A stretch of 30,337 nt of DNA, from the NCBI GenBank assembly GCA_964537965.1, contig CAZIDB010000028.1, positions 1 through 30,337 of the forward strand. The letters run 5' to 3'. Below are positions 7,935 through 15,145 of the stretch, in pieces. The position numbers and the translations under genes were made by a program. How positions within the stretch are numbered: position 1 is the first letter of the stretch; the number at the start of each line of letters is the position of its first letter. The notes below the pieces were generated by a model. The model worked only from the letters and a program-made list of their open reading frames with translations. It was not told where the DNA came from and ran no database searches. Source of the DNA: SURF-24 sp964537965 (GTDB lineage Bacteria > Bacteroidota > Ignavibacteria > Ignavibacteriales > SURF-24).

Positions 7935-8342
7935 TTATACTCTTGGATGCTCTATATGCCAGGTTTTAATAAAACTTATTGTATCTGCAGTTGGTGTTCC
8001 CGGGGTAAAAACTTCTTTAACACCAATTTTCTTTAATTCTTTAATATCGTCTTCAGGAATAATACCACCGCCTACAAGCAGAACATCATCAGCACCTTTT
8101 TCTTTCATCAGGGATAGAACTTTCGGAAAAATAGTCATATGTGCGCCGGAAAGAATACTTATACCAATAACGTCAACATCTTCCTGGATTGCAGCTTCAA
8201 CAACCATTTCCGGACTTTGGCGCAGACCTGTATAAATCACTTCCATACCAGCGTCTCTTAAAGCGGCAGCAATTACTTTGGCTCCTCTGTCATGTCCATC
8301 CAAACCGGCTTTAGCCACAAGCACTCTTATCTTTCTATCCAT
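7935..8342 (-). CDS. stand-alone cobalamin-binding protein (methylmalonyl-CoA mutase C-terminal type)
   Basis: The 135-aa protein is a complete B12-binding domain. The DxHxxG motif lies at Asp15-His17-Gly20 (DGHDRG), followed by SILSGAH near 62-68 and VGGGIIPEDD near 89-98, the standard lower-ligand and nucleotide-loop pattern. The sequence type is that of the C-terminal domain of methylmalonyl-CoA mutase, or the small subunit of split acyl-CoA mutases. It probably pairs with a separately encoded catalytic subunit elsewhere, because none is in the window. The start is ATG with a clear AGGAGA ribosome-binding site. It lies 17 bp downstream of the HIT gene. Use as a B12-dependent sensor is less likely, as no output domain is present. 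Confidence 0.92.
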   Translation of the reverse strand: MDRKIRVLVAKAGLDGHDRGAKVIAAALRDAGMEVIYTGLRQSPEMVVEAAIQEDVDVIGISILSGAHMTIFPKVLSLMKEKGADDVLLVGGGIIPEDDIKELKKIGVKEVFTPGTPTADTISFIKTWHIEHPRV

Positions 8343-8359
8343 TTAGATTTCTCCTATAT

Positions 8360-8773
8360 CTAATTACTAATTTCATTTATAATTAAAGATGCGATGTTTT
8401 GCATCTCAGTATTCTTATAATCTTTCAGTTTCAGCTTAAAATGAATTTCATCTTTAAAATAACGCGGTGTTATATGCATATGGAAATGAAAGACTGATTG
8501 TCCTGCTGCTTTTCCATTGTTTGAAAATAAATTATAACCATCAGGTTTAAGGCTTTTAACAAGAGCACCGGTTACCATTTTTGCAGTTTTTATAATTGAA
8601 CAGAGAACATCCTCGGGAATTTCAAGCAGGTCAGAATAATGTTTTTTCGGCACCACTAATATGTGTCCATAATGAATTGGCTTAATATCAAGGAAGGCCA
8701 AAACTTTATCATTCTCAAAAATTATTTCCGCCGGCGCTTTTCGTTCAATTATATTACAAAAGATACAATTCAT
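8360..8773 (-). CDS. HIT family nucleotide-binding protein
   Basis: Histidine-triad hydrolase/transferase of the HinT/Fhit superfamily, cytoplasmic, acting on purine nucleotide phosphoramidates or dinucleoside polyphosphates. The 137-aa protein has the triad at His96, His98 and His100 (HFHMHITPR) and an N-terminal CIFC pair (Cys3, Cys6) of the kind that binds zinc in many HIT proteins. Length is normal. It is followed 17 bp later by the B12-binding gene, and a 115-bp gap separates it from the PLP enzyme upstream. The exact substrate cannot be read from the sequence. Confidence 0.93.
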   Translation of the reverse strand: MNCIFCNIIERKAPAEIIFENDKVLAFLDIKPIHYGHILVVPKKHYSDLLEIPEDVLCSIIKTAKMVTGALVKSLKPDGYNLFSNNGKAAGQSVFHFHMHITPRYFKDEIHFKLKLKDYKNTEMQNIASLIINEISN

Positions 8774-8888
8774 TCTTATCAGATTTTACTTTACAAAATT
8801 AAAGAATTTCATGATTTTTTAATAATGTTCATACTAACCGGAATTTGTAAACAAGTTTAAAATTATTAATGCTCATAATAAAGCAGAC

Positions 8889-9848
8889 TTAAGCTGACAA
8901 ATATTGTTTTCTTTTGTTAAAAACGCCAAATATTCCACCGGTATGAACGAATAAAACACCGGATTTGGTTTTATTACGAATGAAATTCTCTTCATAAGCG
9001 CAGAACGCTTTGCCGGTATAAGCAGGATCAAGTATAATTCCTGTTGAAGATGCAAATGATTTTAATAATTCAAGTTTGCTTTTTAAAATATGTTTATATC
9101 CTTCTTCTGAGTACCCGTCAAGAATTTCAAGTTGATCTTCTTTTAAGGTGCAGGTAAGTTTATATTTCTCAATGCAGGAATAAGCAAGGTTAAGAATTTT
9201 TTCCCTAATTACTTTTTCAGGATAAAGAACATTAACGGCAAAGATTTTTGTTCTCAGGTTTCTTAACGCTGCCCCAATTAATAATCCTGCAGAAGTGCCG
9301 CCGGAACCGCAGGCAGTTAAAATTCCTGTTACCTTTTTAAGATTCACCTGGGTACCAAGTTCATCTATAAAATTAATGTAGCCCCATATTCCAAGTTCTG
9401 AAGAGCCGCCTTCAGGAATAATAAAAACCTTCAAGTTTCTTTTTTCCAGCAATTCTTTTTCCTGCTGCATAATAATTTCATTAACAGCGTAATCTTTTTT
9501 TAAGAGATATTTTATTTCCGCTCCAATAAATTTATCGATGAAGAGATTTCCATCAGCATTTAATGAATCTTTTCCCCAGAGAAATAATTTAGAATTAATG
9601 CCTAATGATTTTGCTGCAACAGCAGTTGCCCTTGAATGATTTGACTGATCGCCTCCGCAGGTAAATACATAATCTGCTTTTTCTTTCTTTGCCTGGTATA
9701 ATAAATATTCAAGCTTTCTTACCTTGTTGCCTGATAATTCCAATCCGGTAAAATCATCACGCTTAATTAAAAACCTGCACCCGTTAAATGTAAATGATTG
9801 TAACGGAGTTGGAATGTTAGCTAATGAAATTCTTTGTGGCGTTTTCAT
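8889..9848 (-). CDS. PLP-dependent ACC deaminase / D-cysteine desulfhydrase family enzyme
   Basis: The 319-aa fold-type II PLP enzyme has the Schiff-base lysine in SGNKVRK (Lys42), the substrate loop CGGDQSNHSRA near 82-92, the phosphate-binding glycine loop ACGSGGTSAG and a C-terminal VHTGGIFG. These define the 1-aminocyclopropane-1-carboxylate deaminase / D-cysteine desulfhydrase group. Most bacterial members act on D-cysteine or related D-amino acids; the residues that separate the activities cannot be judged reliably here. Its ATG overlaps the kdsB stop (ATGA), so the two are translationally coupled, although no pathway link with Kdo is known to me. Confidence 0.88.
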   Translation of the reverse strand: MKTPQRISLANIPTPLQSFTFNGCRFLIKRDDFTGLELSGNKVRKLEYLLYQAKKEKADYVFTCGGDQSNHSRATAVAAKSLGINSKLFLWGKDSLNADGNLFIDKFIGAEIKYLLKKDYAVNEIIMQQEKELLEKRNLKVFIIPEGGSSELGIWGYINFIDELGTQVNLKKVTGILTACGSGGTSAGLLIGAALRNLRTKIFAVNVLYPEKVIREKILNLAYSCIEKYKLTCTLKEDQLEILDGYSEEGYKHILKSKLELLKSFASSTGIILDPAYTGKAFCAYEENFIRNKTKSGVLFVHTGGIFGVFNKRKQYLSA

Positions 9849-10615
9849 CCTTTTAATTTCCCTGCTCTTTGGATTTTCCTGTAATATGCTCTTGCTTTCT
9901 CCAGATCCTCAGGAGTATCAACTGAAAGACTATCGAGTTCGGTTACAACAATTTTTATTTTCATACCGTTTTCAAGCATTCTAAGCTGTTCCAACTTCTC
10001 ATACTGCTCAAGATCTGTGGGAGCCATCGAGGTAAATTCAAATAAAGAGTCTTTCCTGTAAACATATAGACCTACATGTTTAAATATTTCGGCCTGTTCA
10101 ATTTTATCCTGGTTAGAATGCGCATCCCGCACATAAGGAATTGGAGAACGAGAAAAGTACATTGCAAAATTATCATAATCAAAAACAACTTTAACAACAT
10201 TCGGGGATTTCAGATCATCTACGTTTGTTATTCTTCTTGCAAGAGTAGAAACATTAACAGATTTATCAAAGATAAGCGGTTCAATAGCCTCATCAATCAT
10301 TCTTCCTTTAATAAACGGTTCATCACCCTGAATATTGACAACGATATCCGCATCAGGTAAATTGTTTGCAACAAAAGCTATTCTGTCTGAACCGGTAGCA
10401 ATTTCTTTAGGAGTCATCATTACTTTTGCGCCAAAATTTTTAGCAACCTGGTAAACCTTTTCATCATCAACAGCAATAATAACTTCATGAAGAAGTTTTG
10501 ATTTAAGAACACTTTCGTAAGTATGCTGGATCATTGGTCTGCCGCCGATACTTGCTAGTGGTTTACCCATTAATCTTGAAGAGGCAAAGCGGGCAGGAAT
10601 TATTCCGATGTTCAT
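9845..10615 (-). CDS. kdsB: CMP-Kdo synthetase KdsB
   Basis: 3-deoxy-manno-octulosonate cytidylyltransferase; activates Kdo with CTP to CMP-Kdo in the cytoplasm for lipid A glycosylation. The 256-aa protein shows the N-terminal nucleotide-binding pattern IPARFASSRLMGKPL (6-20), NIQGDEPFI, the sugar-binding YFSRSPIPY and, near the C-terminus, LEQYEKLEQLRMLENG. Length is normal. Its ATG overlaps the four-helix-bundle stop by ATGA, and its TGA overlaps the next ATG by four bases. It is separated from kdsA and kdsD by five unrelated genes, though on the same strand. Confidence 0.96.
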   Translation of the reverse strand: MNIGIIPARFASSRLMGKPLASIGGRPMIQHTYESVLKSKLLHEVIIAVDDEKVYQVAKNFGAKVMMTPKEIATGSDRIAFVANNLPDADIVVNIQGDEPFIKGRMIDEAIEPLIFDKSVNVSTLARRITNVDDLKSPNVVKVVFDYDNFAMYFSRSPIPYVRDAHSNQDKIEQAEIFKHVGLYVYRKDSLFEFTSMAPTDLEQYEKLEQLRMLENGMKIKIVVTELDSLSVDTPEDLEKARAYYRKIQRAGKLKG

Positions 10616-11064
10616 AGGGCGTTTATCCTTGCTGGATTCTGAATGGATGATACTAGATACTTGATGCTGGATGTCGGATAGTTGAAAATCATTTTTTTAC
10701 TTATGTGTCCTTCTTCAACAGACTTGATGAAATTATTTAGCTTCTTTCCTAAGATAATTAAACACGAGTGTAAATCATTATAAACATTTTCATCTGTAAT
10801 AGAATTAGTTTCAAACAAGGTTTCAAGATGGTCAATTGTTTCATCATTAGAAGCCAAAGAATAATTCAGATGCTTAATGAATTCCTGCTTGTATGTTCTC
10901 AATCCGTATCCTTCAACAATATTACTCTTAGTAGATTTACTTGCTCTCCTAATCTGGCTGCCTTCTTCAAACATTTCAAACTTAGGAAGTTTTAATGTTT
11001 CTCTATGAATATCAATAACAAGTTGTCTTGACAACTGCCATATTTCCAGATCTTTGTAATTCAT
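10612..11064 (-). CDS. four-helix-bundle protein (S23/IVP-like)
   Basis: The 150-aa protein matches the four-helix-bundle family (23S rRNA intervening-sequence protein-like; the same fold class as Avd of diversity-generating retroelements). It begins MNYKDLEIWQLSRQLVIDIH, the typical start, then the IRRASKSTKSNIVEGYG helix and LIILGKKLNNFIKS. The biochemical role of free-standing members is unknown. A good GAGGGG ribosome-binding site precedes the ATG. The last ~25 codons (NYPTSSIKYLVSSIQNPARI) come from a dispersed repeat, and the stop overlaps the kdsB ATG. Inverted copies of this repeat phrase flank the gene, which suggests insertion as a unit between gatC and kdsB. No reverse transcriptase or rRNA gene is nearby. 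Confidence 0.85.
   Translation of the reverse strand: MNYKDLEIWQLSRQLVIDIHRETLKLPKFEMFEEGSQIRRASKSTKSNIVEGYGLRTYKQEFIKHLNYSLASNDETIDHLETLFETNSITDENVYNDLHSCLIILGKKLNNFIKSVEEGHISKKMIFNYPTSSIKYLVSSIQNPARINAL
10631..10684. repeat. GATACTTGATGCTGG phrase repeat, left of the four-helix gene
   Basis: A run of related seven- to eight-base phrases (GGATGATACTAGATACTTGA, then TGCTGGATGTCGGATA). It overlaps the 3' end of the four-helix-bundle ORF. An opposite-orientation relative lies at 11096-11125 on the other side of that gene. Confidence 0.65.
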
Positions 11065-11095
11065 AATTCATTCCCCTCATTCTATTTTTCCAAAT

Positions 11096-11125
11096 CTACA
11101 TCCAGTATCAAGCATCCAGTATCCC
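11096..11125. repeat. phrase repeat, right of the four-helix gene (inverted)
   Basis: TACATCCAGTATCAAGCATC followed by CAGTATCC. Its reverse complement shares GATACT, GGATGCTTGAT and CTGGATG phrases with 10631-10684, so the pair brackets the four-helix-bundle gene in inverted orientation. Confidence 0.6.
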
Positions 11126-11126
11126 T

Positions 11127-11180
11127 GCTTCGACTCGCGAAACAAGGCGAGCCCGCTTCGACTCGCGAAGCGAGGCGAGC
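11127..11180. repeat. two tandem 28-bp GC-rich units
   Basis: GCTTCGACTCGCGAA begins both units (11127-11152 and 11155-11180), and each ends in AGGCGAGC, with a CC spacer. The second unit is itself partly palindromic (CTCGCGAAGCGAG). They are GC-rich in an AT-rich setting, lying between gatC and the four-helix gene. Confidence 0.8.
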
Positions 11181-11191
11181 AGTATCCCCGC

Positions 11192-11488
11192 TCAATTATC
11201 AACACTTATCACTTTCGGTACTCTGAAGAACTGGTCATCCGCATCCGGAGCATTCTTTAGCGCTTCTTCTGTAGAAATTGATTTTTCAACTTTATCATCA
11301 CGGAAAACATTAAATCCTTCCACCGGATGGGAAAGAGGTTCAACATCGTCTGTGTTCAGTTCATTCAGCTTATCCATATAATTTAATATTTCATTGAACT
11401 GAGGAGTGAAATCATCTAATTCTTTCTCAGTAAAATTTAGTCTTGCAAGCTCTGCAATATGTTCAACATCTTTTCTTGTTACAGACAT
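11192..11488 (-). CDS. gatC: Asp-tRNA(Asn)/Glu-tRNA(Gln) amidotransferase subunit C
   Basis: Small stabilising subunit of GatCAB, which converts misacylated Glu-tRNA(Gln) or Asp-tRNA(Asn). Starting at the ATG at 11488, with GAGGA close upstream, gives 98 aa, the family norm. The N-terminus SVTRKDVEHIAELARLNFTEKEL and the C-terminal HPVEGFNVFRDDKVEKS and NAPDADDQFFRVPKVI are diagnostic. A longer reading from 11518 adds ten residues without support. GatA and GatB are not adjacent. It is the first gene of the long minus-strand run, with a repeat-rich gap upstream. Confidence 0.95.
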   Translation of the reverse strand: MSVTRKDVEHIAELARLNFTEKELDDFTPQFNEILNYMDKLNELNTDDVEPLSHPVEGFNVFRDDKVEKSISTEEALKNAPDADDQFFRVPKVISVDN

Positions 11489-11622
11489 TTGTTCCTCATT
11501 TATAAATTGCTGGTACAAATTTAAGAAATGAAAAGGATAGATGCAGAGAATGCAGAGGTTTGAGGTACAGGCTGAGGCTAAGTGGAAAACTTGAAATGGT
11601 TATTGGTTGTTGTGTGTTTTTA

Positions 11623-11637
11623 TCCGCCTTTGGCGGA
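11623..11637. repeat. palindrome TCCGCC-TTT-GGCGGA
   Basis: A perfect 6-bp stem with a TTT loop, the same architecture as other palindromes in this window but with a different stem. Confidence 0.8.
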
Positions 11638-11662
11638 GGTCATTAAGCATTAAGCGGAATTA

Positions 11663-11706
11663 TAATACAGTTGTAATTCAATAGTAATACAATGGTAATT
11701 CGATTG
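11663..11706. repeat. four tandem 11-bp units
   Basis: TAATACAGTTG, TAATTCAATAG, TAATACAATGG and TAATTCGATTG follow one another without spacers. The alternation TAATAC / TAATTC gives a possible 22-bp higher-order unit. The period is close to one DNA helical turn. Confidence 0.85.
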
Positions 11707-11738
11707 TTATTAAGAAGGCTAAGGCTAATAAATATGGC

Positions 11739-11783
11739 TGAGAAGATGTGAGATGGAAGATGTGAAATGGAAAATGGAAATTG
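11739..11783. repeat. GATGTGAGATGGAAG phrase repeat
   Basis: GAAGATGTGAGATGG, AAGATGTGAAATGG and AAAATGGAAATTG. The reverse complement resembles TTTCCATTT...CATCTTACATCTTCCATT at 24268-24298, so both belong to one dispersed family. Confidence 0.6.
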
Positions 11784-12009
11784 TTCGCCGAAAGCTTATC
11801 AGTTGATGGCTGAGGAAATTTCCGCTAAGGCAGGAATTTGGAAATTGGAAATTAGGCATTATTCAAAAGCCGATTCGAAAAAGTTCTTTTTGAATATGAT
11901 AGAATGGAAATTCAAATTCTAAATAAATTTTTCTAATTATTAATTTTAATAACTTACAAATATTTTTCCTGTACCATAATTTGATACAAAAAAAATGAGG
12001 GGATTAATT

Positions 12010-12093
12010 ATGAAAAAAATTTTTATAGCTGCTTGTTCTAAAGTAGCTACAGTACCTGCCACTACAGAAGAAAAGACAGTACATGTCACGTAA
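12010..12093 (+). CDS. possible 27-aa small protein
   Basis: A short ORF, MKKIFIAACSKVATVPATTE then EKTVHVT, with a strong AGGGG ribosome-binding site placed well before the ATG. It ends 24 bp before the secreted protein at 12118. The N-terminus (KK followed by IFIAAC) resembles the beginning of a signal or lipoprotein peptide. It could be a genuine small peptide, a leader peptide for the downstream gene, or a decayed remnant. I recognise no family. Confidence 0.4.
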   Translation: MKKIFIAACSKVATVPATTEEKTVHVT

Positions 12094-12117
12094 GTTAAAA
12101 CAAAAAATTCTAAAATC

Positions 12118-12732
12118 ATGAAGATTACGATAATTATTTTTTGTTTCTTATTTTGTATATGCAATGCGCAAGGTTTGTCTAAAGTTAAAATCTTTTCTCA
12201 GCAAGTTTATATAGGTGGCGGTCTGAATTTATCTGCTAAAGGTAAAAATTTATCAACAGGTGGTGGTCTAAATTTATACCTGGAATATAAACCTTATAAG
12301 TTGTTTTCATTCAGAGGACAGTATAATATTGTTTTCTCAGAGTACGGTAATTTCTATCTTACTGGATATGATGATGTACTAACTTCTGTTGATGTGGCAT
12401 TTCTTTATTATCCCTTTGATTTTAATGTTGAACCATATTGCGGACTGGACCTGGGATATTATCATCATAAAGCTTCACAATCCGGTAATACTCACTTAGC
12501 AGATGCTATAGATAATGATATAAAAAATAAAGTGGGATTTGGTTTAATAGGTGGAATTCGACTTCCTTCTTTTGCCATTGTATCATTGGGTCTGGAATTA
12601 AGATATATCTTTCTAAACACAAATTTGGTTACAACATTTGAAGATCAGATTGCATTTAACGAATATAAAGAAAGCAGGAATATCAGTATGAACAGTGTGT
12701 TCCTTGTTCTTTATGTATCCATCAGATTATAA
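12118..12732 (+). CDS. secreted, probable outer-membrane beta-barrel protein
   Basis: The 204-aa protein has a clear signal peptide (MKITIIIFCFLFCICNAQ, cleavage near 18). The mature part is rich in alternating aromatic/polar strands with glycine turns (LNLYLEYKPYKLFSFRGQY, VDVAFLYYPF, GLDLGYYHH, FGLIGGIRLP, LGLELRYIF) and ends with a strand, VFLVLYVSIRL. This fits a small eight-strand outer-membrane barrel (porin-like, OmpW/OmpA-N-like fold). No precise family or ligand is recognised. A second barrel-like gene follows 76 bp later. The pair lies on the opposite strand from both flanking gene runs. Confidence 0.75.
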   Translation: MKITIIIFCFLFCICNAQGLSKVKIFSQQVYIGGGLNLSAKGKNLSTGGGLNLYLEYKPYKLFSFRGQYNIVFSEYGNFYLTGYDDVLTSVDVAFLYYPFDFNVEPYCGLDLGYYHHKASQSGNTHLADAIDNDIKNKVGFGLIGGIRLPSFAIVSLGLELRYIFLNTNLVTTFEDQIAFNEYKESRNISMNSVFLVLYVSIRL

Positions 12733-12808
12733 TTAATTAAATAGTATCCAATTTATAGTATGAGAAACTATTAAAGTGCGTGAAGTATTACCAAATTGAT
12801 AAGGATTT

Positions 12809-13363
12809 ATGAAAAAACTATTCATAACAATTTTCTTATTAACCTACACATTATTTGCCCAGGAATGGGATGGTGGTTTCAGAATAGATTTTATAGGCAT
12901 TGATAGAAAGATCTTCGATAATAAAAACTTTTTATTCAAAGCAATACCAGCAAGCTTCCATCTGACAGCAGGATATAATTTAACAAACTCTTTCAAGACT
13001 GAAGTGAGGGCAGGATATTGCGGTGTGGTTAATTCCAGAGGGATGGAAGCAGGATTATGTTTGCACTGCATAATGCTGAAAGATCTTTACCTGTTAAGCG
13101 GACTAAACATACACGCAAATATTAATGATCCCACGCCCGGTTATTATCCAACTACATTTTACCTTTTTTGCATTGGAAGCGGATATAAAATTACTAAGCA
13201 CACTTCAATAGAGATTGAATATTCTGTACCGCTCACAGAGGATAAACTTTCCTTTAAAATGGCCGGATATAAAACACCGCTTTTTGTTAACGGAGAAAAA
13301 GTGGTTGCCGACAGGTTAACCGGAATTTTAAAAATTGGTGTTGGATTCAACTGGAGTTTTTAA
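12809..13363 (+). CDS. secreted, probable outer-membrane beta-barrel protein
   Basis: The 184-aa protein has a signal peptide (MKKLFITIFLLTYTLFAQ) and an AAGGA ribosome-binding site just before the ATG. The mature chain alternates strands and turns (FHLTAGYNLTNSFKTEVRAGY, GLCLHCIMLKDLYLLSGL, IGSGYKITKHTSIEIEYSVPL) and ends in ILKIGVGFNWSF with a terminal Phe, the classical signal of an outer-membrane barrel recognised by the Bam machinery. It is probably co-transcribed with the previous gene. Function and ligand are unknown. It is not clearly a duplicate of its neighbour at the sequence level. Confidence 0.75.
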   Translation: MKKLFITIFLLTYTLFAQEWDGGFRIDFIGIDRKIFDNKNFLFKAIPASFHLTAGYNLTNSFKTEVRAGYCGVVNSRGMEAGLCLHCIMLKDLYLLSGLNIHANINDPTPGYYPTTFYLFCIGSGYKITKHTSIEIEYSVPLTEDKLSFKMAGYKTPLFVNGEKVVADRLTGILKIGVGFNWSF

Positions 13364-13478
13364 GCAATCAATTATTAGTTTGAAAAATACCTGCTGAGAT
13401 GATATAAATACAATTCTCAACATCTCACTTTTCACGTTTAACTTTTGTACCAACTCTTCAATAAATACAAAAGTAACT

Positions 13479-14564
13479 TCACAAACTTTGAATAAAGCTT
13501 ACTCTTTTCTTTATTGAAGGATGACTGTAGAAAAACCATTCAACAAAAGGATGAGGTTCTTTATCACCTAAATTCTGCTCGTTAAGTTTTTCAAGTGTTC
13601 GGACGAAATCACCGGCTTTGTTTGTAACTCTTATTGCATAACTATCTGCCTGGTATTCATATTTACGTGAAAGCATATTAACCAGCGGCTGCTGCACAAG
13701 ACCGATAAGCATTCCCCACAAACTTAAAAGCGGCAGAGCGGCAATTTGTGTAATGACGGTAAATCCAAACCAGTCAAGAGAAAGATTATAAAAGAATGAA
13801 ATCAGGAATAATGTTAAAAAACTTGTTACAGTACCAAGAATTATATTCTTAATAATGTGTTTATGATAGTAATGCCCCATCTCGTGCGCAAGAACTGTTT
13901 CAATCTCATCGTTATTAAAATTATCAAGTAAGGTATCGCCAAGTAGAATTCTTTTAGATTTTCCTATTCCGGTAAAAGCAGCATTTGCCTTTTTGGTATT
14001 CTTGCTCATATTAAATCTGAAAACGGCTTTTAATTTAAGTCCGGCATCTTTTGCTAACTTTTCAACCCTGCTTTTAAGGTCGTCGTCTTCAAGTGGAGAA
14101 ATTTTATAGAACAAAGGAAGAATGAAAACCGGGACGATCCTTGCAAGCACTACAGAAACAATGAAAAGAATTATTGCAAACGGCAGCCACCATAGTTGTC
14201 CGAACTTCATCATCACATAATAAAATAAAAGTAAAAGCGGAATGCCGATTACAGCACTTACAAGCACTCCTTTTAAATCTTCCCAAATCCATTTCCAGAA
14301 TGTCTGGTTGGAAAGATTGTATTTATGTTCAAGGTAAAATTCCACATAATAATTTACCGGGAAGAAAATTACAGAAGCTGTTAGCCCAGTTGCAAACACG
14401 TACAAAAGAAGAATGACATATGAATTATCGGAATACTGCCTGATATGTTTTTCAAGTTCACTGCTGTATCCAAGATAAACAAAGAGTAAAATTAAAATGA
14501 AAGAGGCGACACCTTTGGAAATTCCAACGGCTAATTTGATGTTGTTATATTTCTTTGCGTTCAA
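13479..14564 (-). CDS. M48 family membrane zinc metalloprotease (Ste24-like)
   Basis: The 361-aa integral membrane protease has the zinc motif HEMGH at 227-231 and a third ligand in EYQAD (Glu303). Several hydrophobic segments precede and follow the active site. The N-terminal half carries FPVNYYVEFYLEHKYNLSNQTF, the pattern of the Ste24/CAAX-prenyl-protease-1 N-domain, so it resembles Ste24 more than the shorter HtpX. In bacteria such proteins are thought to act in membrane protein quality control. It lies 126 bp downstream of the YHS-like gene and is transcribed in the same direction as the Bat operon. A short inverted repeat fills that gap. Confidence 0.92.
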   Translation of the reverse strand: MNAKKYNNIKLAVGISKGVASFILILLFVYLGYSSELEKHIRQYSDNSYVILLLYVFATGLTASVIFFPVNYYVEFYLEHKYNLSNQTFWKWIWEDLKGVLVSAVIGIPLLLLFYYVMMKFGQLWWLPFAIILFIVSVVLARIVPVFILPLFYKISPLEDDDLKSRVEKLAKDAGLKLKAVFRFNMSKNTKKANAAFTGIGKSKRILLGDTLLDNFNNDEIETVLAHEMGHYYHKHIIKNIILGTVTSFLTLFLISFFYNLSLDWFGFTVITQIAALPLLSLWGMLIGLVQQPLVNMLSRKYEYQADSYAIRVTNKAGDFVRTLEKLNEQNLGDKEPHPFVEWFFYSHPSIKKRVSFIQSL

Positions 14565-14612
14565 TTTTGTTGGAGCGATTATAATGTTTGAAAGTAAAGT
14601 TATTTCCTAATG

Positions 14613-14671
14613 TAAGAAGTGAAAAATCTCTGAGAAATAAAGTTCGTTCTTTAATGATCTTTCACTTCCTA
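14613..14671. repeat. inverted repeat GAAGTGAAA / TTTCACTTC
   Basis: Left arm 14616-14624 and right arm 14660-14668 are perfect complements with a 35-bp loop. TAA before the left arm and a TA-rich end after the right arm extend the similarity. It sits between the metalloprotease and the YHS-like gene and has no T-run typical of a terminator. Confidence 0.55.
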
Positions 14672-14690
14672 CTTAATGAATCATAAATTA

Positions 14691-15050
14691 TTATTTATCC
14701 TTCAGGCTTTTACCGTCATCAGATAATCTTGAGATATATTTCTCAGGATTCTTTTCAATCTTAGCAAGACACTTTTTACAGCAAATACCATAGATTACAC
14801 CTTTGTAGGTGTAAGTAAATTCATTGTCTTCAAGTTCTTCACCGGATACCGGGCAGACTTTATTGTTTGCCATTTTAACGGCTTTGGTTTCCTCCTTTTT
14901 AACTTCTTCCTTTTTGATGTCGGTAGATTTTTTCCCGACAACTTCTTTAGTAGTTTTTGATTTGGAATCTTTAGCTGTCTTATCCTGGGCAAAACTTACT
15001 AAGGTGAAGCTTACTAAAAATACGGCGGCAAGAAACAATCTGAATTTCAT
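14691..15050 (-). CDS. secreted YHS/TRASH-like cysteine protein
   Basis: The 119-aa protein has a signal peptide (MKFRLFLAAVFLVSFTLVSFAQ), then a lysine-rich charged linker (about 23-62), then a small domain with Cys66 in VCPVSGEEL and Cys90, Cys91 and Cys94 in GICCKKC, followed by NPEKYI. This spacing is typical of YHS/TRASH-like domains that bind heavy metals such as copper. It is probably periplasmic. It lies between the Bat operon and an M48 protease on the same strand; a role in metal or redox stress would fit but is inference. Confidence 0.8.
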   Translation of the reverse strand: MKFRLFLAAVFLVSFTLVSFAQDKTAKDSKSKTTKEVVGKKSTDIKKEEVKKEETKAVKMANNKVCPVSGEELEDNEFTYTYKGVIYGICCKKCLAKIEKNPEKYISRLSDDGKSLKDK

Positions 15051-15145
15051 TTTATTTCCTTTCAGGTTTATCCTAAATGATTGAGAATAATTAAATTGTT
15101 AATGCAATAATTACAACACAATCGTAGAAAGAAAAGTTCGTGAGA

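Larger units (their letters stand above)
11489..12009. other. repeat-rich intergenic region without a convincing gene
   Basis: About 520 bp between gatC and the plus-strand island. It holds a GCAGAGAATGCAGAGG phrase near 11542, a TCCGCC-TTT-GGCGGA palindrome, four 11-bp tandem units, a GATGTGAGATGGAAG phrase run, and a GGAAATT repeat near 11838. Stop codons are frequent and I see no RNA gene. The 3' half is very AT-rich and may hold a promoter for the plus-strand genes, but no clear TAnnTTTG element could be fixed. Confidence 0.6.

Noticed and set aside
10612..11064. Diversity-generating retroelement accessory (Avd) role
   Set aside because: No reverse transcriptase, template repeat or variable repeat is present in the window; only the general four-helix fold is shared.
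11127..11180. Possible CRISPR array
   Set aside because: Only two copies with a two-base spacer; no unique spacers and no cas genes.
11946..12164. 72-aa hydrophobic minus-strand ORF
   Set aside because: It overlaps the start of the secreted protein at 12118 and the small plus ORF; no ribosome-binding site or family match.
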